Source of the DNA: CAYVXE01 sp964455375
Lineage (GTDB): Bacteria > Zhuqueibacterota > Zhuqueibacteria > Oceanimicrobiales > Oceanimicrobiaceae
Length of the DNA stretch: 24,514 nt
Reading direction: 5' to 3'
NCBI GenBank assembly: GCA_964455375.1
Contig: CAYVXE010000063.1
Coordinates: 1 to 24,514 of the forward strand
Shown here: piece by piece, positions 1-8,557 of the stretch
How the letters are laid out: each line of letters starts with the position of its first letter
Position numbering within the stretch: the stretch's first letter is position 1
Program-made: the position numbers and the translations under genes
The notes under the pieces: generated by a model
What the model was told of the DNA's origin: nothing
Database searches by the model: none
Seen by the model: only the letters and a program-made list of their open reading frames with translations

Positions 1-44
1 TCTTTCATTTCGACCAGATAGGCGTCAACTTAAGCGCCCAGCTT

Positions 45-68
45 GTTCCCAAACTCCGGTTTGGGAAC
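45..68. repeat. REP-like perfect hairpin
   Basis: A perfect 10-bp inverted repeat, GTTCCCAAAC (45-54) and GTTTGGGAAC (59-68), encloses the tetraloop TCCG. A second small palindrome follows (GAAAC 81-85, GTTTC 89-93). No gene is credible here. The compact GC-containing stem with a 4-base loop looks like a dispersed intergenic palindrome (REP class), but only one copy is present in this window, so the repeat status is inferred. The hairpin has no T-tract after it, which argues against a terminator. Confidence 0.5.
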
Positions 69-135
69 ACACTTGTCTTAGAAACTTTGTTTCGTTTATC
101 TGAGTTGGTTGATCGAAACAGAATGTCTTTGCGAT

Positions 136-334
136 TTCATTGGGGTTGTCTAAAATGCCCGATTTGTCATTCCGATCCGGCAGTTGCCGGAAAGGAATCT
201 GGTAAGAAAATCGTCATAATATATTATAAAAACAATTACTTATGTCGTGGACTGTCTCAGGCTCAGATTTCTCCTCAGGCTTCCGCCTGATTCGAAATGA
301 CAATTTTTTTGACTTTTTGGACAGCCCCAATGAA
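136..334. mobile_element. MITE-like element with terminal inverted repeats
   Basis: The left end (136-155, beginning TTCATTGGGG) and the reverse complement of the right end (315-334) match at 18 of 20 positions. Each arm then carries the sequence TTGTCATT and an internal hairpin: 169-198 (ATTCC...CCGGCA-GT-TGCCGG...GGAAT) on the left and 267-298 (ATTT...TCAGGC-TTCC-GCCTGA...AAAT) on the right. The middle (about 205-245) is AT-rich. There is no transposase, so it would depend on one elsewhere. No convincing target-site duplication could be found next to the ends. The length (about 200 bp), symmetry and lack of coding capacity fit a MITE. Family membership is not identified. Confidence 0.6.
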
Positions 335-369
335 TGTGTAGGAAGTTTATTGGGTAGCGTATTTTATTC

Positions 370-397
370 TTGAGAAGCGTTTTGTACCCCGTATTAA
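370..397 (+). promoter_or_regulatory. Possible sigma70-type promoter of uvrC
   Basis: TTGAGA (370-375) and TATTAA (392-397) are separated by 16 bases. The predicted transcript would begin near 404 and give a leader of about 50 bases before the uvrC ATG. It lies just outside the MITE-like element. The match is moderate. Confidence 0.4.
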
Positions 398-452
398 TTT
401 TGAGATTCATTGCCTAAGGGATCATTCAGTTTAACGATTATTTAAAGCTGTC

Positions 453-2315
453 ATGTCAACGATACAGGAAAAACTCGACCATCTGCCGAAACGACCCGGC
501 TGCTATTTATTCAAGAATAAAAAAGATGCCATCATTTATGTGGGGAAGGCGAAACTGCTGCGCAATCGGGTGCGGTCTTATTTTCAGGAGAGTCGTGCAG
601 AAGGCCCAAAGTACCTTGTGCTAAAATCCAAAATTGCCGATTTTGACATCATTGTTACGGATACAGAAATGGAAGCGTTGATCCTGGAAATGAATTTGAT
701 AAAAGAGTACCGGCCCAAATATAATATCAACTTAAAGGATGATAAAAGTTATCCGTACATCCGGGTTACCAATGAACGGTTTCCGAGAATTTTCCCCACC
801 AGACGAATCATAAAAGACGGTTCGCGGTATTTCGGACCTTACACGGATGTGGGCGCGATGCGGGAGCTTTTGAAGTCTGTGAAACGCATTTTCCCTGTTC
901 GAAGTTGCAATTACCATTTGACGGAACAGGTTGTTGCAAAGAGGAAATATAAACTTTGTTTGGATTACCACATCAAAAGATGTGACGGACCATGCGAGGG
1001 CCTGGTTTCAGAGGCCGATTACGGCTCTATGGTGGAACAAATTGTCAACTTCATCAATGGTAGAGATAGCCAGGTCGTGAACGAATTGAAGAGTCGGATG
1101 TGGCATCTTTCTGAGTTGAAACTGTTCGAAAATGCTGCGCGTGTACGCGACCAAATCAAATCCATCGAAAATTTTCAATACAAACAAAAAGTTGTGACGG
1201 ATGAACGTCTTGATCGTGACATTGTGGCGGTGGCTGTGGAAGATGATGATGCTTGCGGTGTTATTTTTAAAGTCCGGGATGGTAAAATTCTTGGGCAGCA
1301 GCATTTTTATTTGCAGGGAGTTGAACATGAATCCAATGCAAAGATCGTCTCCTCCTTTCTAAAGCAGTATTATTTAAAGGCGGAATTTATCCCAACCGAA
1401 ATTTATTTGCCGGCAGAAATTGAGGAAATGGAAAATGTTCAGTTGTGGCTGACGGAGAAAGCAAAATCTAAAGTCCGGCTCATTGTTCCGCAAAAAGGGC
1501 AAAAGGCAAAATTGCTGCAAATGAGTTTGAAAAATGCCCAGCATCTGCTAGATGAGTTGAAATTACAGAAATTAAAGTCAAAGGACTATGTTAACCATAA
1601 TGTGAAAGCATTACAGCGGGATTTGCATTTAAAGAAATCACCGAAACGCATTGAATGCTTTGATATTTCAAATATCCAGGGGACGAATCCGGTGGCATCC
1701 ATGGTAACCTTTGTGAACGGAGGGCCGAAAAAAAGTGACTATCGAAAATTTAAAATTGTCTCAAAAGAAACACCGGATGATTTCGCCATGATGGCTGAAG
1801 CTGTTCGGCGCCGGTACAGCGGTTCATTAAGCAAAAAAATGGATCATCCAGATCTCATTTTAATTGATGGTGGAAAAGGGCAACTCTCTACAGTTGTTCA
1901 GGTCTTAACAGAGTTAGGGTTACAGCAGCAACCGGTTGCGGCTCTTGCAAAACGTTTGGATGAAGTTTTCCTCCCCGGTGCATCGGAGGCGCAGAATATT
2001 CCAAGAACCTCCTCGGGATTGAAACTCCTGCAGCAGATTCGCGACGAAGCGCACCGTTTCGCTGTGACTTTCCACCGGTCTTTGCGGAAAAAACGTACGT
2101 TGCAATCCGAGGTGGATGTTATTTCCGGTGTCGGTCCGGCCAAAAGGGCAGCATTGATCAAGTATTTCGGTTCTGTCGAAGGCATTCGTGAAGCTGCTGT
2201 GGATGAGATTCAAATCGTCGATGGCCTTAATTCTGAGTTAGCGGAAAGAATCTGGCAGCATTTCCATGCGGTAAAACAGGAAGTGGGGAGTTCGAGTCAT
2301 TCGAACAAAAAATAG
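453..2315 (+). CDS. uvrC: UvrABC excinuclease subunit C
   Basis: This is UvrC, which makes the 3' and 5' incisions around bulky DNA lesions after UvrA/UvrB loading; it acts in the cytoplasm. The 620-residue length is normal for the family. An N-terminal GIY-YIG nuclease domain (about 10-95, with PGCYLF and IIYVGKAK) comes first. Four cysteines follow, C152, C169, C177 and C181; their last two spacings equal those of the cysteines reported as Fe-S ligands in E. coli UvrC. A UVR motif that contacts UvrB lies near 215-245 (ENAARVRDQI). The RNase H-like 5' nuclease domain shows D404 (FDISN), D472 (IDGGKGQ) and H534 (RDEAHRFA). The C-terminus has helix-hairpin-helix sequence (ISGVGPAKRAALIKYFGS). 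The first in-frame ATG is used. It seems to be its own transcription unit; the next gene starts 57 bases later. Confidence 0.97.
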   Translation: MSTIQEKLDHLPKRPGCYLFKNKKDAIIYVGKAKLLRNRVRSYFQESRAEGPKYLVLKSKIADFDIIVTDTEMEALILEMNLIKEYRPKYNINLKDDKSYPYIRVTNERFPRIFPTRRIIKDGSRYFGPYTDVGAMRELLKSVKRIFPVRSCNYHLTEQVVAKRKYKLCLDYHIKRCDGPCEGLVSEADYGSMVEQIVNFINGRDSQVVNELKSRMWHLSELKLFENAARVRDQIKSIENFQYKQKVVTDERLDRDIVAVAVEDDDACGVIFKVRDGKILGQQHFYLQGVEHESNAKIVSSFLKQYYLKAEFIPTEIYLPAEIEEMENVQLWLTEKAKSKVRLIVPQKGQKAKLLQMSLKNAQHLLDELKLQKLKSKDYVNHNVKALQRDLHLKKSPKRIECFDISNIQGTNPVASMVTFVNGGPKKSDYRKFKIVSKETPDDFAMMAEAVRRRYSGSLSKKMDHPDLILIDGGKGQLSTVVQVLTELGLQQQPVAALAKRLDEVFLPGASEAQNIPRTSSGLKLLQQIRDEAHRFAVTFHRSLRKKRTLQSEVDVISGVGPAKRAALIKYFGSVEGIREAAVDEIQIVDGLNSELAERIWQHFHAVKQEVGSSSHSNKK

Positions 2316-2372
2316 GTGTAACCTACAACGCTAAAATTCACTGCATATCCCTATGAAACAATAACAACAGAT

Positions 2373-3824
2373 ATGAAAAACAGCATCGAATATGACTTCC
2401 GTTGCAAAAAAGTTAAAATGAGTGACGCGATATTGTTTCTTTTCGCAGTCGTTTTGCTACCAGCTCAGCTTTTGAGCTTTAGCGGAAGGAGTGACAAACA
2501 AACAACACTTGTATTTCCATCTTTTCTGCATACATACGGTATTCGCAAAGCCACAAAAACCCATTTGCTGCTTTACACACGCAATCGGGTCAAAGTCCAG
2601 AATCCGCAAGGCATTACAGTCACAAGGCTGCAAAGTTGGGACGATCCAAAATCCAAAAAGGATGATGACGAAGTAACCGGTTACGGGGTAAACTCCGGTG
2701 CGAACATGATTGTATATAATACATCTGTAAAATCTCTTGGATTCTATGGTTTTAAAAAAAGAGGGAATGAGGCTCTAAATCAGCCGTTGGGAATTGCCGC
2801 CAACGCGCTCGGAGATGTTTATGTAGCAGACACCGGGAATGACCGCATCGTCAGGTTGTTTAATCCTAAAAAAAAATTGCAGTTTGTGCAGGGTATCGGT
2901 GGCAGAGGACCGCTTCCCGGGCAGTTTAACCAACCCCACGACGTAGCACTGGATGCAGATAATTTTGTTTATATTACCGATACCGCTAATCATAGGGTGC
3001 AGGTTCTTAGAGCTGACAATCAGTTGCATGCCTGGTTCGGCAAGGCAGGTGTTGATGCCGGGCAGTTTTGGCACCCCACAGGAATTGCCGTGACTAACGG
3101 TCGCGAGAAATGGTCGCACTTTAAAGATCGCTTCATCGTTGTTATCGATTTGGATGGGACGCGCATTCAGAAGTTCACATTAGACGGACAGTTTGTGAAA
3201 GCCGTTTCGTTGCAGGATTTCGGATTCAAAACCGGTAAGCTCATGTATTTGGCATTGGATTACTACAGCCAGATTTGGGCAACTGATTTTGAAAACGGCT
3301 GTGTGCATAAATTTGACCGCAATCTGAATTATTTAACCACGTTTGGAAAAGAAGGCATCGGTGACCGGGAATTTGAGCAACCGCGCGGTATCGCTATCTA
3401 TAAGAGGTTTGGACAGGTGTTCATTGCAGAAAAAGAATCGGCTCAATACTATTGGATTGGTACGGACATCAAAAATGTGGCTGCGTCTTTTGATTCAGCT
3501 AAAAAATTGATTAGAATTGACTTTTTTCTTACCGAACCATCTTTCGTAAGTTTAGACGTCGAAAAGAGTCACCCAAAAATAGAAAGTGCCATATTGGAAA
3601 AATTTCAATTTTCTTCAGGTAAGCAATCGGTTTATCTGGATGGTGGCATGAAAAGAATTCCAAATTTTATTCTTAAGAGGTTCGATATTCTCAATACAGA
3701 AAAAAATGAAAATATCTTACCGGTTCCGCCTGGTAATTATTCGTTTCATTTAAAAATTGAACCTACCTATTCGTCGTATAAATATTTCTCAAAAAAAGTG
3801 GAAACAACCCTTCTTGTTGAATAA
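2373..3824 (+). CDS. Secreted NHL-repeat (beta-propeller) protein with FlgD-like Ig C-terminus
   Basis: A 483-residue protein with a basic N-region (RCKKVK) and a hydrophobic stretch at about 19-35, reading as a signal peptide or anchor. NHL repeats follow, each with a QP.GIA or HDVALD strand and a VYVADTGNDRI or VYITDTANHRV strand (about residues 135-345). They would fold as a beta-propeller used in protein or ligand binding. The last 110 residues contain alternating strands ending PPGNYSFHLKI, like the FlgD/FlnN Ig-like domain common in FCB secreted proteins. An internal ATG at 2418 is possible but would remove the basic residues before the hydrophobic segment, so the longer start is preferred; neither has a clear ribosome-binding site. 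The neighbours (uvrC, purL) give no clue to function. The substrate is unknown. Confidence 0.75.
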   Translation: MKNSIEYDFRCKKVKMSDAILFLFAVVLLPAQLLSFSGRSDKQTTLVFPSFLHTYGIRKATKTHLLLYTRNRVKVQNPQGITVTRLQSWDDPKSKKDDDEVTGYGVNSGANMIVYNTSVKSLGFYGFKKRGNEALNQPLGIAANALGDVYVADTGNDRIVRLFNPKKKLQFVQGIGGRGPLPGQFNQPHDVALDADNFVYITDTANHRVQVLRADNQLHAWFGKAGVDAGQFWHPTGIAVTNGREKWSHFKDRFIVVIDLDGTRIQKFTLDGQFVKAVSLQDFGFKTGKLMYLALDYYSQIWATDFENGCVHKFDRNLNYLTTFGKEGIGDREFEQPRGIAIYKRFGQVFIAEKESAQYYWIGTDIKNVAASFDSAKKLIRIDFFLTEPSFVSLDVEKSHPKIESAILEKFQFSSGKQSVYLDGGMKRIPNFILKRFDILNTEKNENILPVPPGNYSFHLKIEPTYSSYKYFSKKVETTLLVE

Positions 3825-3866
3825 TCCCTTCGTTGCGTTTTATTGAATGTAAGTTAGAGATTTCCC

Positions 3867-3895
3867 TTGAAATTTGCTTTTTAAATCGTTATGAT
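3867..3895 (+). promoter_or_regulatory. Sigma70-type promoter of purL
   Basis: TTGAAA (3867-3872) and TATGAT (3890-3895) have the ideal 17-base spacing. The start would be near 3902, about 27 bases before the purL ATG. It would drive purL and the overlapping hisS. Confidence 0.65.
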
Positions 3896-3928
3896 TTTGC
3901 ATTCATTTTCACAATCATAATAAATTAA

Positions 3929-6151
3929 ATGCAAGAACCAGAGGTTACTTTACAATTAGCTCTTGAGCACGGTCTGACTGAAGATGAGTACAGACGGGTT
4001 AAGGATATTTTGGGAAGAATCCCGACTTTTACGGAGCTGGGAATCTTTTCAGTGATGTGGTCGGAGCACTGCAGCTACAAAAATTCCATTGCTATGTTAA
4101 AGACACTGCCTCGAGAGGGGGCGCATCTGCTGGTGGAAGCCGGCGAGGAAAATGCCGGTTTAGTGGACATCGGTGACGGGCTTGCAGTCGCGTTTAAAAT
4201 AGAGAGTCACAATCATCCGTCAGCGGTTGAACCGTACCAGGGAGCGGCAACCGGCGTGGGTGGTATCATGCGCGATATTTTCACCATGGGAGCACGCCCC
4301 ATTGCCTCACTGAATTCATTGCGGTTTGGTAGCCTCGACGATCCGAAAGTCCGCTATCTTTTTGACGGGGTGGTTCGTGGAATCGCCGATTACGGTAATT
4401 GTTTTGGCGTGCCAACCGTGGGGGGCGAAATTTACTTCGATGACAGTTACCGGGGTAATCCGCTGGTAAATTGCATGGCTGTGGGAATTGTGAAACACGA
4501 TAAGGTTGCCAGTGCCGTGGCGAAGGAAGAAGGCGCTTCGGTGATGATTATCGGTTCGGCCACAGGGCGGGATGGCATTCACGGCGCAACGTTTGCGTCG
4601 GAAGAAATCAGTGAGCGTTCGGAAGAAAGGCGTCCTCAGGTTCAGGTAGGCGATCCGTTTACGGAGAAATTGTTGTTGGAAGCAACACTGGAGATGATTA
4701 AGAAAGACCTCATCATCGGCATTCAGGATATGGGTGCGGCCGGCATTATCTGTTCTACCAGTGAAATGTCAGCGAAGGGCCTGAGTGGCATGGAGGTGGA
4801 TTTAACTCGTGTTCCACTGCGTGAGTTTGAAATGACGCCCTATGAAATCCTGCTTTCCGAATCACAGGAAAGAATGCTGGTGGTTGCTAAAAAAGGTGAA
4901 GAACAAAATATCCGTGAGATTTGTCAGAAGTGGGATTTAAAATCGGAAATAATCGGAAAAGTAACAGAAGACCAACGGTTGCTTTTTAATTTAAATGGCA
5001 AACAATTTGCTAACGTCCCCGCCGAAGATCTGGTGCTAGGAGGCGGTGCTCCCGTTTATATGCGTGAGTCAGAAAAACCGGCATATCTTGACGAATTACA
5101 CGCATTTGATTTTTCAGAGTTGGAGGAACCGAACGATTTTGAAGGAATTCTCAGGAAACTTCTGAGCTCCCCAAACATTGCCAGCAAGGAATGGGTAATT
5201 CAGCAGTATGACCACATGGTACGTTCAAATACCATCGTGCTCCCGGGCTCAGATGCAGCGGTGATTCGCATAAAGGGCACCACCAAAGCATTAGCCATGA
5301 AAACGGATTGTAACGCCCGATTTGTCTATTTAAATCCACGTATGGGTGGACGTATTGCCGTGGCAGAATCTGCACGGAATGTGGTGTGCTCCGGCGCCAA
5401 GCCGGTGGCAATTACGAATTGTTTGAATTTTGGGAATCCGTACAAGCCGGAGGTCTACTGGCAATTTAAGGAAGCGGTTGCCGGCATGGGAGAAGCTTGC
5501 AAGATGTTTAACACGCCGGTTACCGGCGGCAATGTGAGCTTTTATAATGAAAATCCGGACGGTGCCGTTTACCCGACTCCGGTAATAGGCATGCTTGGTC
5601 TTGTGGAAAATATCGATCATGTGACGACGTCCTGGTTTAAAAATGAAGGCGACATCATCGCCTTGTTAGGTGAAAACCGTGGCAAAATCGGTGGCAGTGA
5701 ATACTTGAAAATTCAGTACGGACGGGTTGCCGGTGATTCCCCCAACCTGGATTTGGACTTTGAAAAGAGACTGCAAAGTGCCTGTATCGAGGCCATTCAG
5801 GCAGGCATTATTCATTCAGCGCATGATGTGTCTGAAGGTGGGATCGCTGTGGCTATTGCAGAGAGTTGCTTTCTAAATCCGAAGACGAGTTTCGGGTGCC
5901 AAATAAATCTCAAATTTGAACATAGAAAAGATTTCGAACTGTTCGGCGAAGATCAGTCGAGAATTTTGCTCTCCTTGTCTGCAGAGAACCTGGAGAAGTT
6001 GCAGGAAATCTGTCGTACCTACAATATTCCTGTTCAACCGATTGGGCGGGTGTGCGGTTTTATGTTAATAATAAATGATGTCATAAATTTGTCTGTATCG
6101 GAATTAGAAGCTATTTACAGGAAATCCATAAGACAAAAAATGGAAAGTTGA
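3929..6151 (+). CDS. purL: Phosphoribosylformylglycinamidine synthase subunit PurL
   Basis: The ATP-dependent FGAM synthase subunit of de novo purine synthesis, turning FGAR plus ammonia into FGAM. Its 740-residue length matches the small PurL form that works with separate PurS and PurQ subunits; neither is in this window. Near the N-terminus is the signature GIFSVMWSEHCSYKNS with the family's conserved histidine, followed by SHNHPSAVEPYQGAATGVGG and the AIR-synthase-type ATP-binding fold. The second half repeats the fold (TPVTGGNVSFYNE, AHDVSEGGIAVA). The 3' end overlaps a possible TTG start of hisS, and the two genes are probably cotranscribed from the 3867 promoter. Confidence 0.97.
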   Translation: MQEPEVTLQLALEHGLTEDEYRRVKDILGRIPTFTELGIFSVMWSEHCSYKNSIAMLKTLPREGAHLLVEAGEENAGLVDIGDGLAVAFKIESHNHPSAVEPYQGAATGVGGIMRDIFTMGARPIASLNSLRFGSLDDPKVRYLFDGVVRGIADYGNCFGVPTVGGEIYFDDSYRGNPLVNCMAVGIVKHDKVASAVAKEEGASVMIIGSATGRDGIHGATFASEEISERSEERRPQVQVGDPFTEKLLLEATLEMIKKDLIIGIQDMGAAGIICSTSEMSAKGLSGMEVDLTRVPLREFEMTPYEILLSESQERMLVVAKKGEEQNIREICQKWDLKSEIIGKVTEDQRLLFNLNGKQFANVPAEDLVLGGGAPVYMRESEKPAYLDELHAFDFSELEEPNDFEGILRKLLSSPNIASKEWVIQQYDHMVRSNTIVLPGSDAAVIRIKGTTKALAMKTDCNARFVYLNPRMGGRIAVAESARNVVCSGAKPVAITNCLNFGNPYKPEVYWQFKEAVAGMGEACKMFNTPVTGGNVSFYNENPDGAVYPTPVIGMLGLVENIDHVTTSWFKNEGDIIALLGENRGKIGGSEYLKIQYGRVAGDSPNLDLDFEKRLQSACIEAIQAGIIHSAHDVSEGGIAVAIAESCFLNPKTSFGCQINLKFEHRKDFELFGEDQSRILLSLSAENLEKLQEICRTYNIPVQPIGRVCGFMLIINDVINLSVSELEAIYRKSIRQKMES

Positions 6152-6156
6152 AAAAT

Positions 6157-7605
6157 ATGGCTGTTATCAAACCGAGTTTACCCAAAGGAACCAGAGACTT
6201 CTTGCCGGAACAGATGCTTCGGCGGCAATTTGTTATGGATAAAATCAGGACTATTTTTGAAAAATATGGTTACCAACCCTTAGAGACGCCCTCAATAGAG
6301 AAATTAGATGTACTTTCCGGTAAATATGGTGATGAAGGCGAACAGTTGATTTTTAAAGTCCTTAAGCGGGGAACGGGTCTGGAAGGCTTACGCAAAGGTG
6401 AGTCGGAGTTTGTTGTTCATCGCTACGGTGAATTGGTGGACGAAGCATTGCGCTATGACTTAACCGTTCCACTGAGCAGGGTTGTAGCCATGTACAACCG
6501 CGAGTTAGTTTTGCCATTCAAGCGCTACCAGATTCAACCGGTCTGGCGTGCAGACCGGCCACAGCGCGGCCGTTACCGTGAATTCTACCAGTGTGATGCA
6601 GATACGGTAGGAACAAAATCCATGCTCGCCGATGCAGAGACAATCGCCATTGTGTACGATGTTCTCTCAACTCTGGGTTTTCGAAAGTTTAAGATTCGCA
6701 TCAACAATCGGAAAATATTAAACGGGATTATGACGTATGCAGGAATTGGTTCCGAGAGAAGTCCGCAGGTTTTTGTGGCAATAGACAAGCTGGAAAAAAT
6801 TGGTCTCGATGGTGTGAAAAAAGAATTGTCAGGCCGGGAAATTTCTAAAACCGAAATAGACAAAATTCTTTCCGTCTTTGAAATTTCCGGGCTCGTAGAG
6901 TCCGGCGAAGACGGACTGCCAAGTCCTGCAATCAACGGAAAACCGGAGGCGGTCCTTGCTGAATTAGCAAAATCATTTACAGATATTGAAGAAATTCAGG
7001 AAGGTACAAAGGAATTGCAGGAGATCGTCGGCATGTTAAAAACCTTTGGTCTCCCTGAGGCGTTTTATCAGATAGACCTGTTTCTTGTGCGGGGATTGGG
7101 TTATTATACGGGCCCCATTCATGAATCCGTTGTGGCTTCTGAGTCCGGGAAAGAACCGAGGATTGGCAGTCTAACCGGAGGCGGGCGTTATGACCGGCTC
7201 ATCGGCATGTTTTTGGGCAGAGATATTCCGGCAGTGGGGACCGCATTTGGAATTGAACGCATCATCGACGTGATGACTCAATTAGACATGTTTCCGGATA
7301 TGAAAACAAAGACTCAGGTTTTGGTCACCATTTTTGACGACACAACGAAGGATGCGAGTTTGGAACTTTGCCGGGAATTACGGCAGGCAAACATTCGCAC
7401 CGAGAGCTACATGGAACTGACAAAGTTAAAAAAGCAGTTCTCTTATGCAGACAAAAAACAGATACCGTTTATTGCGATTATCGGGCCGGATGAATTGGCT
7501 GAAAACCGGGTAACAATTAAAAACTTGAAAAGCGGTGAACAGTTTTCGGTTCAGCGCAGCGATTGTGTTCATGAGTTACAGAAGAGATTAACCGGGTACG
7601 CATAA
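6157..7605 (+). CDS. hisS: Histidyl-tRNA synthetase
   Basis: Class II synthetase that charges tRNA-His. Motif 2 is visible as RADRPQRGRYREFYQCD, the histidine-specific loop as LVRGLGYYTG, and motif 3 as AVGTAFGIERI. An insertion domain of about 100 residues separates motif 2 from the histidine loop, followed by a C-terminal anticodon-binding alpha/beta domain (TQVLVTIFD...). At 482 residues it is longer than the roughly 420-residue E. coli type. The ATG at 6157 is chosen because GGAAAG sits 9 bases ahead of it. An in-frame TTG at 6148 overlaps the purL stop but has that same GGAAAG directly against it, too close to work. Confidence 0.95.
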   Translation: MAVIKPSLPKGTRDFLPEQMLRRQFVMDKIRTIFEKYGYQPLETPSIEKLDVLSGKYGDEGEQLIFKVLKRGTGLEGLRKGESEFVVHRYGELVDEALRYDLTVPLSRVVAMYNRELVLPFKRYQIQPVWRADRPQRGRYREFYQCDADTVGTKSMLADAETIAIVYDVLSTLGFRKFKIRINNRKILNGIMTYAGIGSERSPQVFVAIDKLEKIGLDGVKKELSGREISKTEIDKILSVFEISGLVESGEDGLPSPAINGKPEAVLAELAKSFTDIEEIQEGTKELQEIVGMLKTFGLPEAFYQIDLFLVRGLGYYTGPIHESVVASESGKEPRIGSLTGGGRYDRLIGMFLGRDIPAVGTAFGIERIIDVMTQLDMFPDMKTKTQVLVTIFDDTTKDASLELCRELRQANIRTESYMELTKLKKQFSYADKKQIPFIAIIGPDELAENRVTIKNLKSGEQFSVQRSDCVHELQKRLTGYA

Positions 7606-7613
7606 AATAAAAA

Positions 7614-7713
7614 GGGACTGGTTGCAAGTTGCAGCGCTAAGTTGCGAAGGACCAGTCCCCGGGGTGTTTTGATCTCCTCGAGTTGTTTTTCCAAAGATGG
7701 TGCGGAGATCAAA
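7614..7713. other. Two long hairpins in the gene-free stretch after hisS
   Basis: The stretch 7606-7992 has no credible gene. Its first 110 bases hold two strong inverted repeats. GGGACTGGT (7614-7622) pairs with ACCAGTCCC (7651-7659), with a loop that can itself pair (GCAA with TTGC). TTTGATCTCC (7668-7677) pairs with GGAGATCAAA (7704-7713). The palindrome CCCCGGGG joins them. Neither hairpin has a clean T-tract, so they are unusual terminators; a structured RNA, a 3'-end processing signal or a repeat are other options. Weaker repeats continue downstream: ATTGAG/CTCAAT (7758-7786), ACTTTT/AAAAGT (7840-7854), and a direct repeat AAAGTGGTG (7850 and 7939). Confidence 0.55.
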
Positions 7714-7992
7714 CTTTCATGAATATATTTTGGAAATCCTTTTCCTGAGAAATCGATATTGAGTTTTTAGAATTAAGAATCTCAATTTAAATATTAATTT
7801 GCGGAACATCTTCCCTGCCGGTTATTTTAAATACGATTTACTTTTAGCAAAAGTGGTGCCAAATTGAAACACTGCTGTGAGTAAGTTCGTAACTATCTGT
7901 TTCTAAATAATAAATGGAGAGGGTGGTGCATGGGGGGCAAAGTGGTGTAATACGTGATTGTTGAGACAAATGTTTTGCTTTGAAACAGGTGT

Positions 7993-8400
7993 TTATTTTT
8001 GTGGAGGGGAGGGCTTTTGTGAAGAAATTGTTTTGTCTTTATCAAGTTTCTCCAGTTTGGTTTCCACGTTGGTAAAGACTTTTAACCAGAGCTCCGGATG
8101 TTCATCATAATAGTTTATCGTTTGTTCATAGAGCGCTTTGTCCACACCATTTAAGCGCAACAAAGTGTCGAGCCGGGTGGAGTCATTAAACAAGGCCACC
8201 TTTATGGAATCCTGTTGCGAGTGGGTCAAATGGTCACTCTCCTGAATATTTATTAGCTGCGTGACTGCAAGTGTGTAAATCTCTGCAAATTTAACCGGGC
8301 TTAGGTGTGGTAATGTTGGGCTCTGTTTGCATCCCTGCAGGCAACAGAAGAAAACAAACAGACCGACGAAACAGGAGTAACGGCATGGTAGATGAAACAT
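7993..8400 (-). CDS. Small lipoprotein, DUF4296-like
   Basis: A 135-residue protein with a hydrophobic N-terminus and a lipobox LQGC, predicting lipid attachment at C24 and location in the periplasm or outer membrane. The mature part follows the pattern of DUF4296 lipoproteins of Bacteroidota: an early helix (SPVKFAEIYTLAVTQL), then a D.LLRLNGVDKALYEQTINYYDEHPELW segment and a helical K/E-rich end. The function of the family is unknown. It is the only gene of this size on the - strand in the first 24 kb and runs towards hisS. No ribosome-binding site is visible before the ATG; the upstream AT-rich sequence contains a TATACT-like -10 on the - strand. Confidence 0.7.
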   Translation of the reverse strand: MFHLPCRYSCFVGLFVFFCCLQGCKQSPTLPHLSPVKFAEIYTLAVTQLINIQESDHLTHSQQDSIKVALFNDSTRLDTLLRLNGVDKALYEQTINYYDEHPELWLKVFTNVETKLEKLDKDKTISSQKPSPPQK

Positions 8401-8499
8401 GTTAATTTTAATATAAATAATAGTATAAATTCTATTTAAGAGAGTCTGTTCTTTGAATGAAATGTATGAAATGCAATAAAAACAGTCAACAGATTATTC

Positions 8500-8528
8500 T
8501 TGACTTTTTACCCGATATTTGATAATTT
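8500..8528 (+). promoter_or_regulatory. Sigma70-type promoter of the radA-rpe operon
   Basis: TTGACT (8500-8505) and TAATTT (8523-8528) with a 17-base spacer. Transcription would start near 8535, giving a short leader to radA. No other good promoter was seen before rpe ends, so it may serve the whole eight-gene cluster. Confidence 0.6.
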
Positions 8529-8557
8529 GGGCGTATTCATTTGGCTTATGATTATCC

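Noticed and set aside
87..290. Open frame of 67 codons on the + strand
   Set aside because: It runs through the MITE-like element and its hairpins; the peptide has the composition of translated repeat sequence and no ribosome-binding site.
2418..2420. Internal ATG as start of the NHL protein
   Set aside because: It would leave the hydrophobic segment without its preceding basic residues; the longer form makes a better signal peptide, though this is not certain.
6148..6150. TTG as start of hisS
   Set aside because: The only ribosome-binding-like sequence abuts it; ATG at 6157 has proper spacing.
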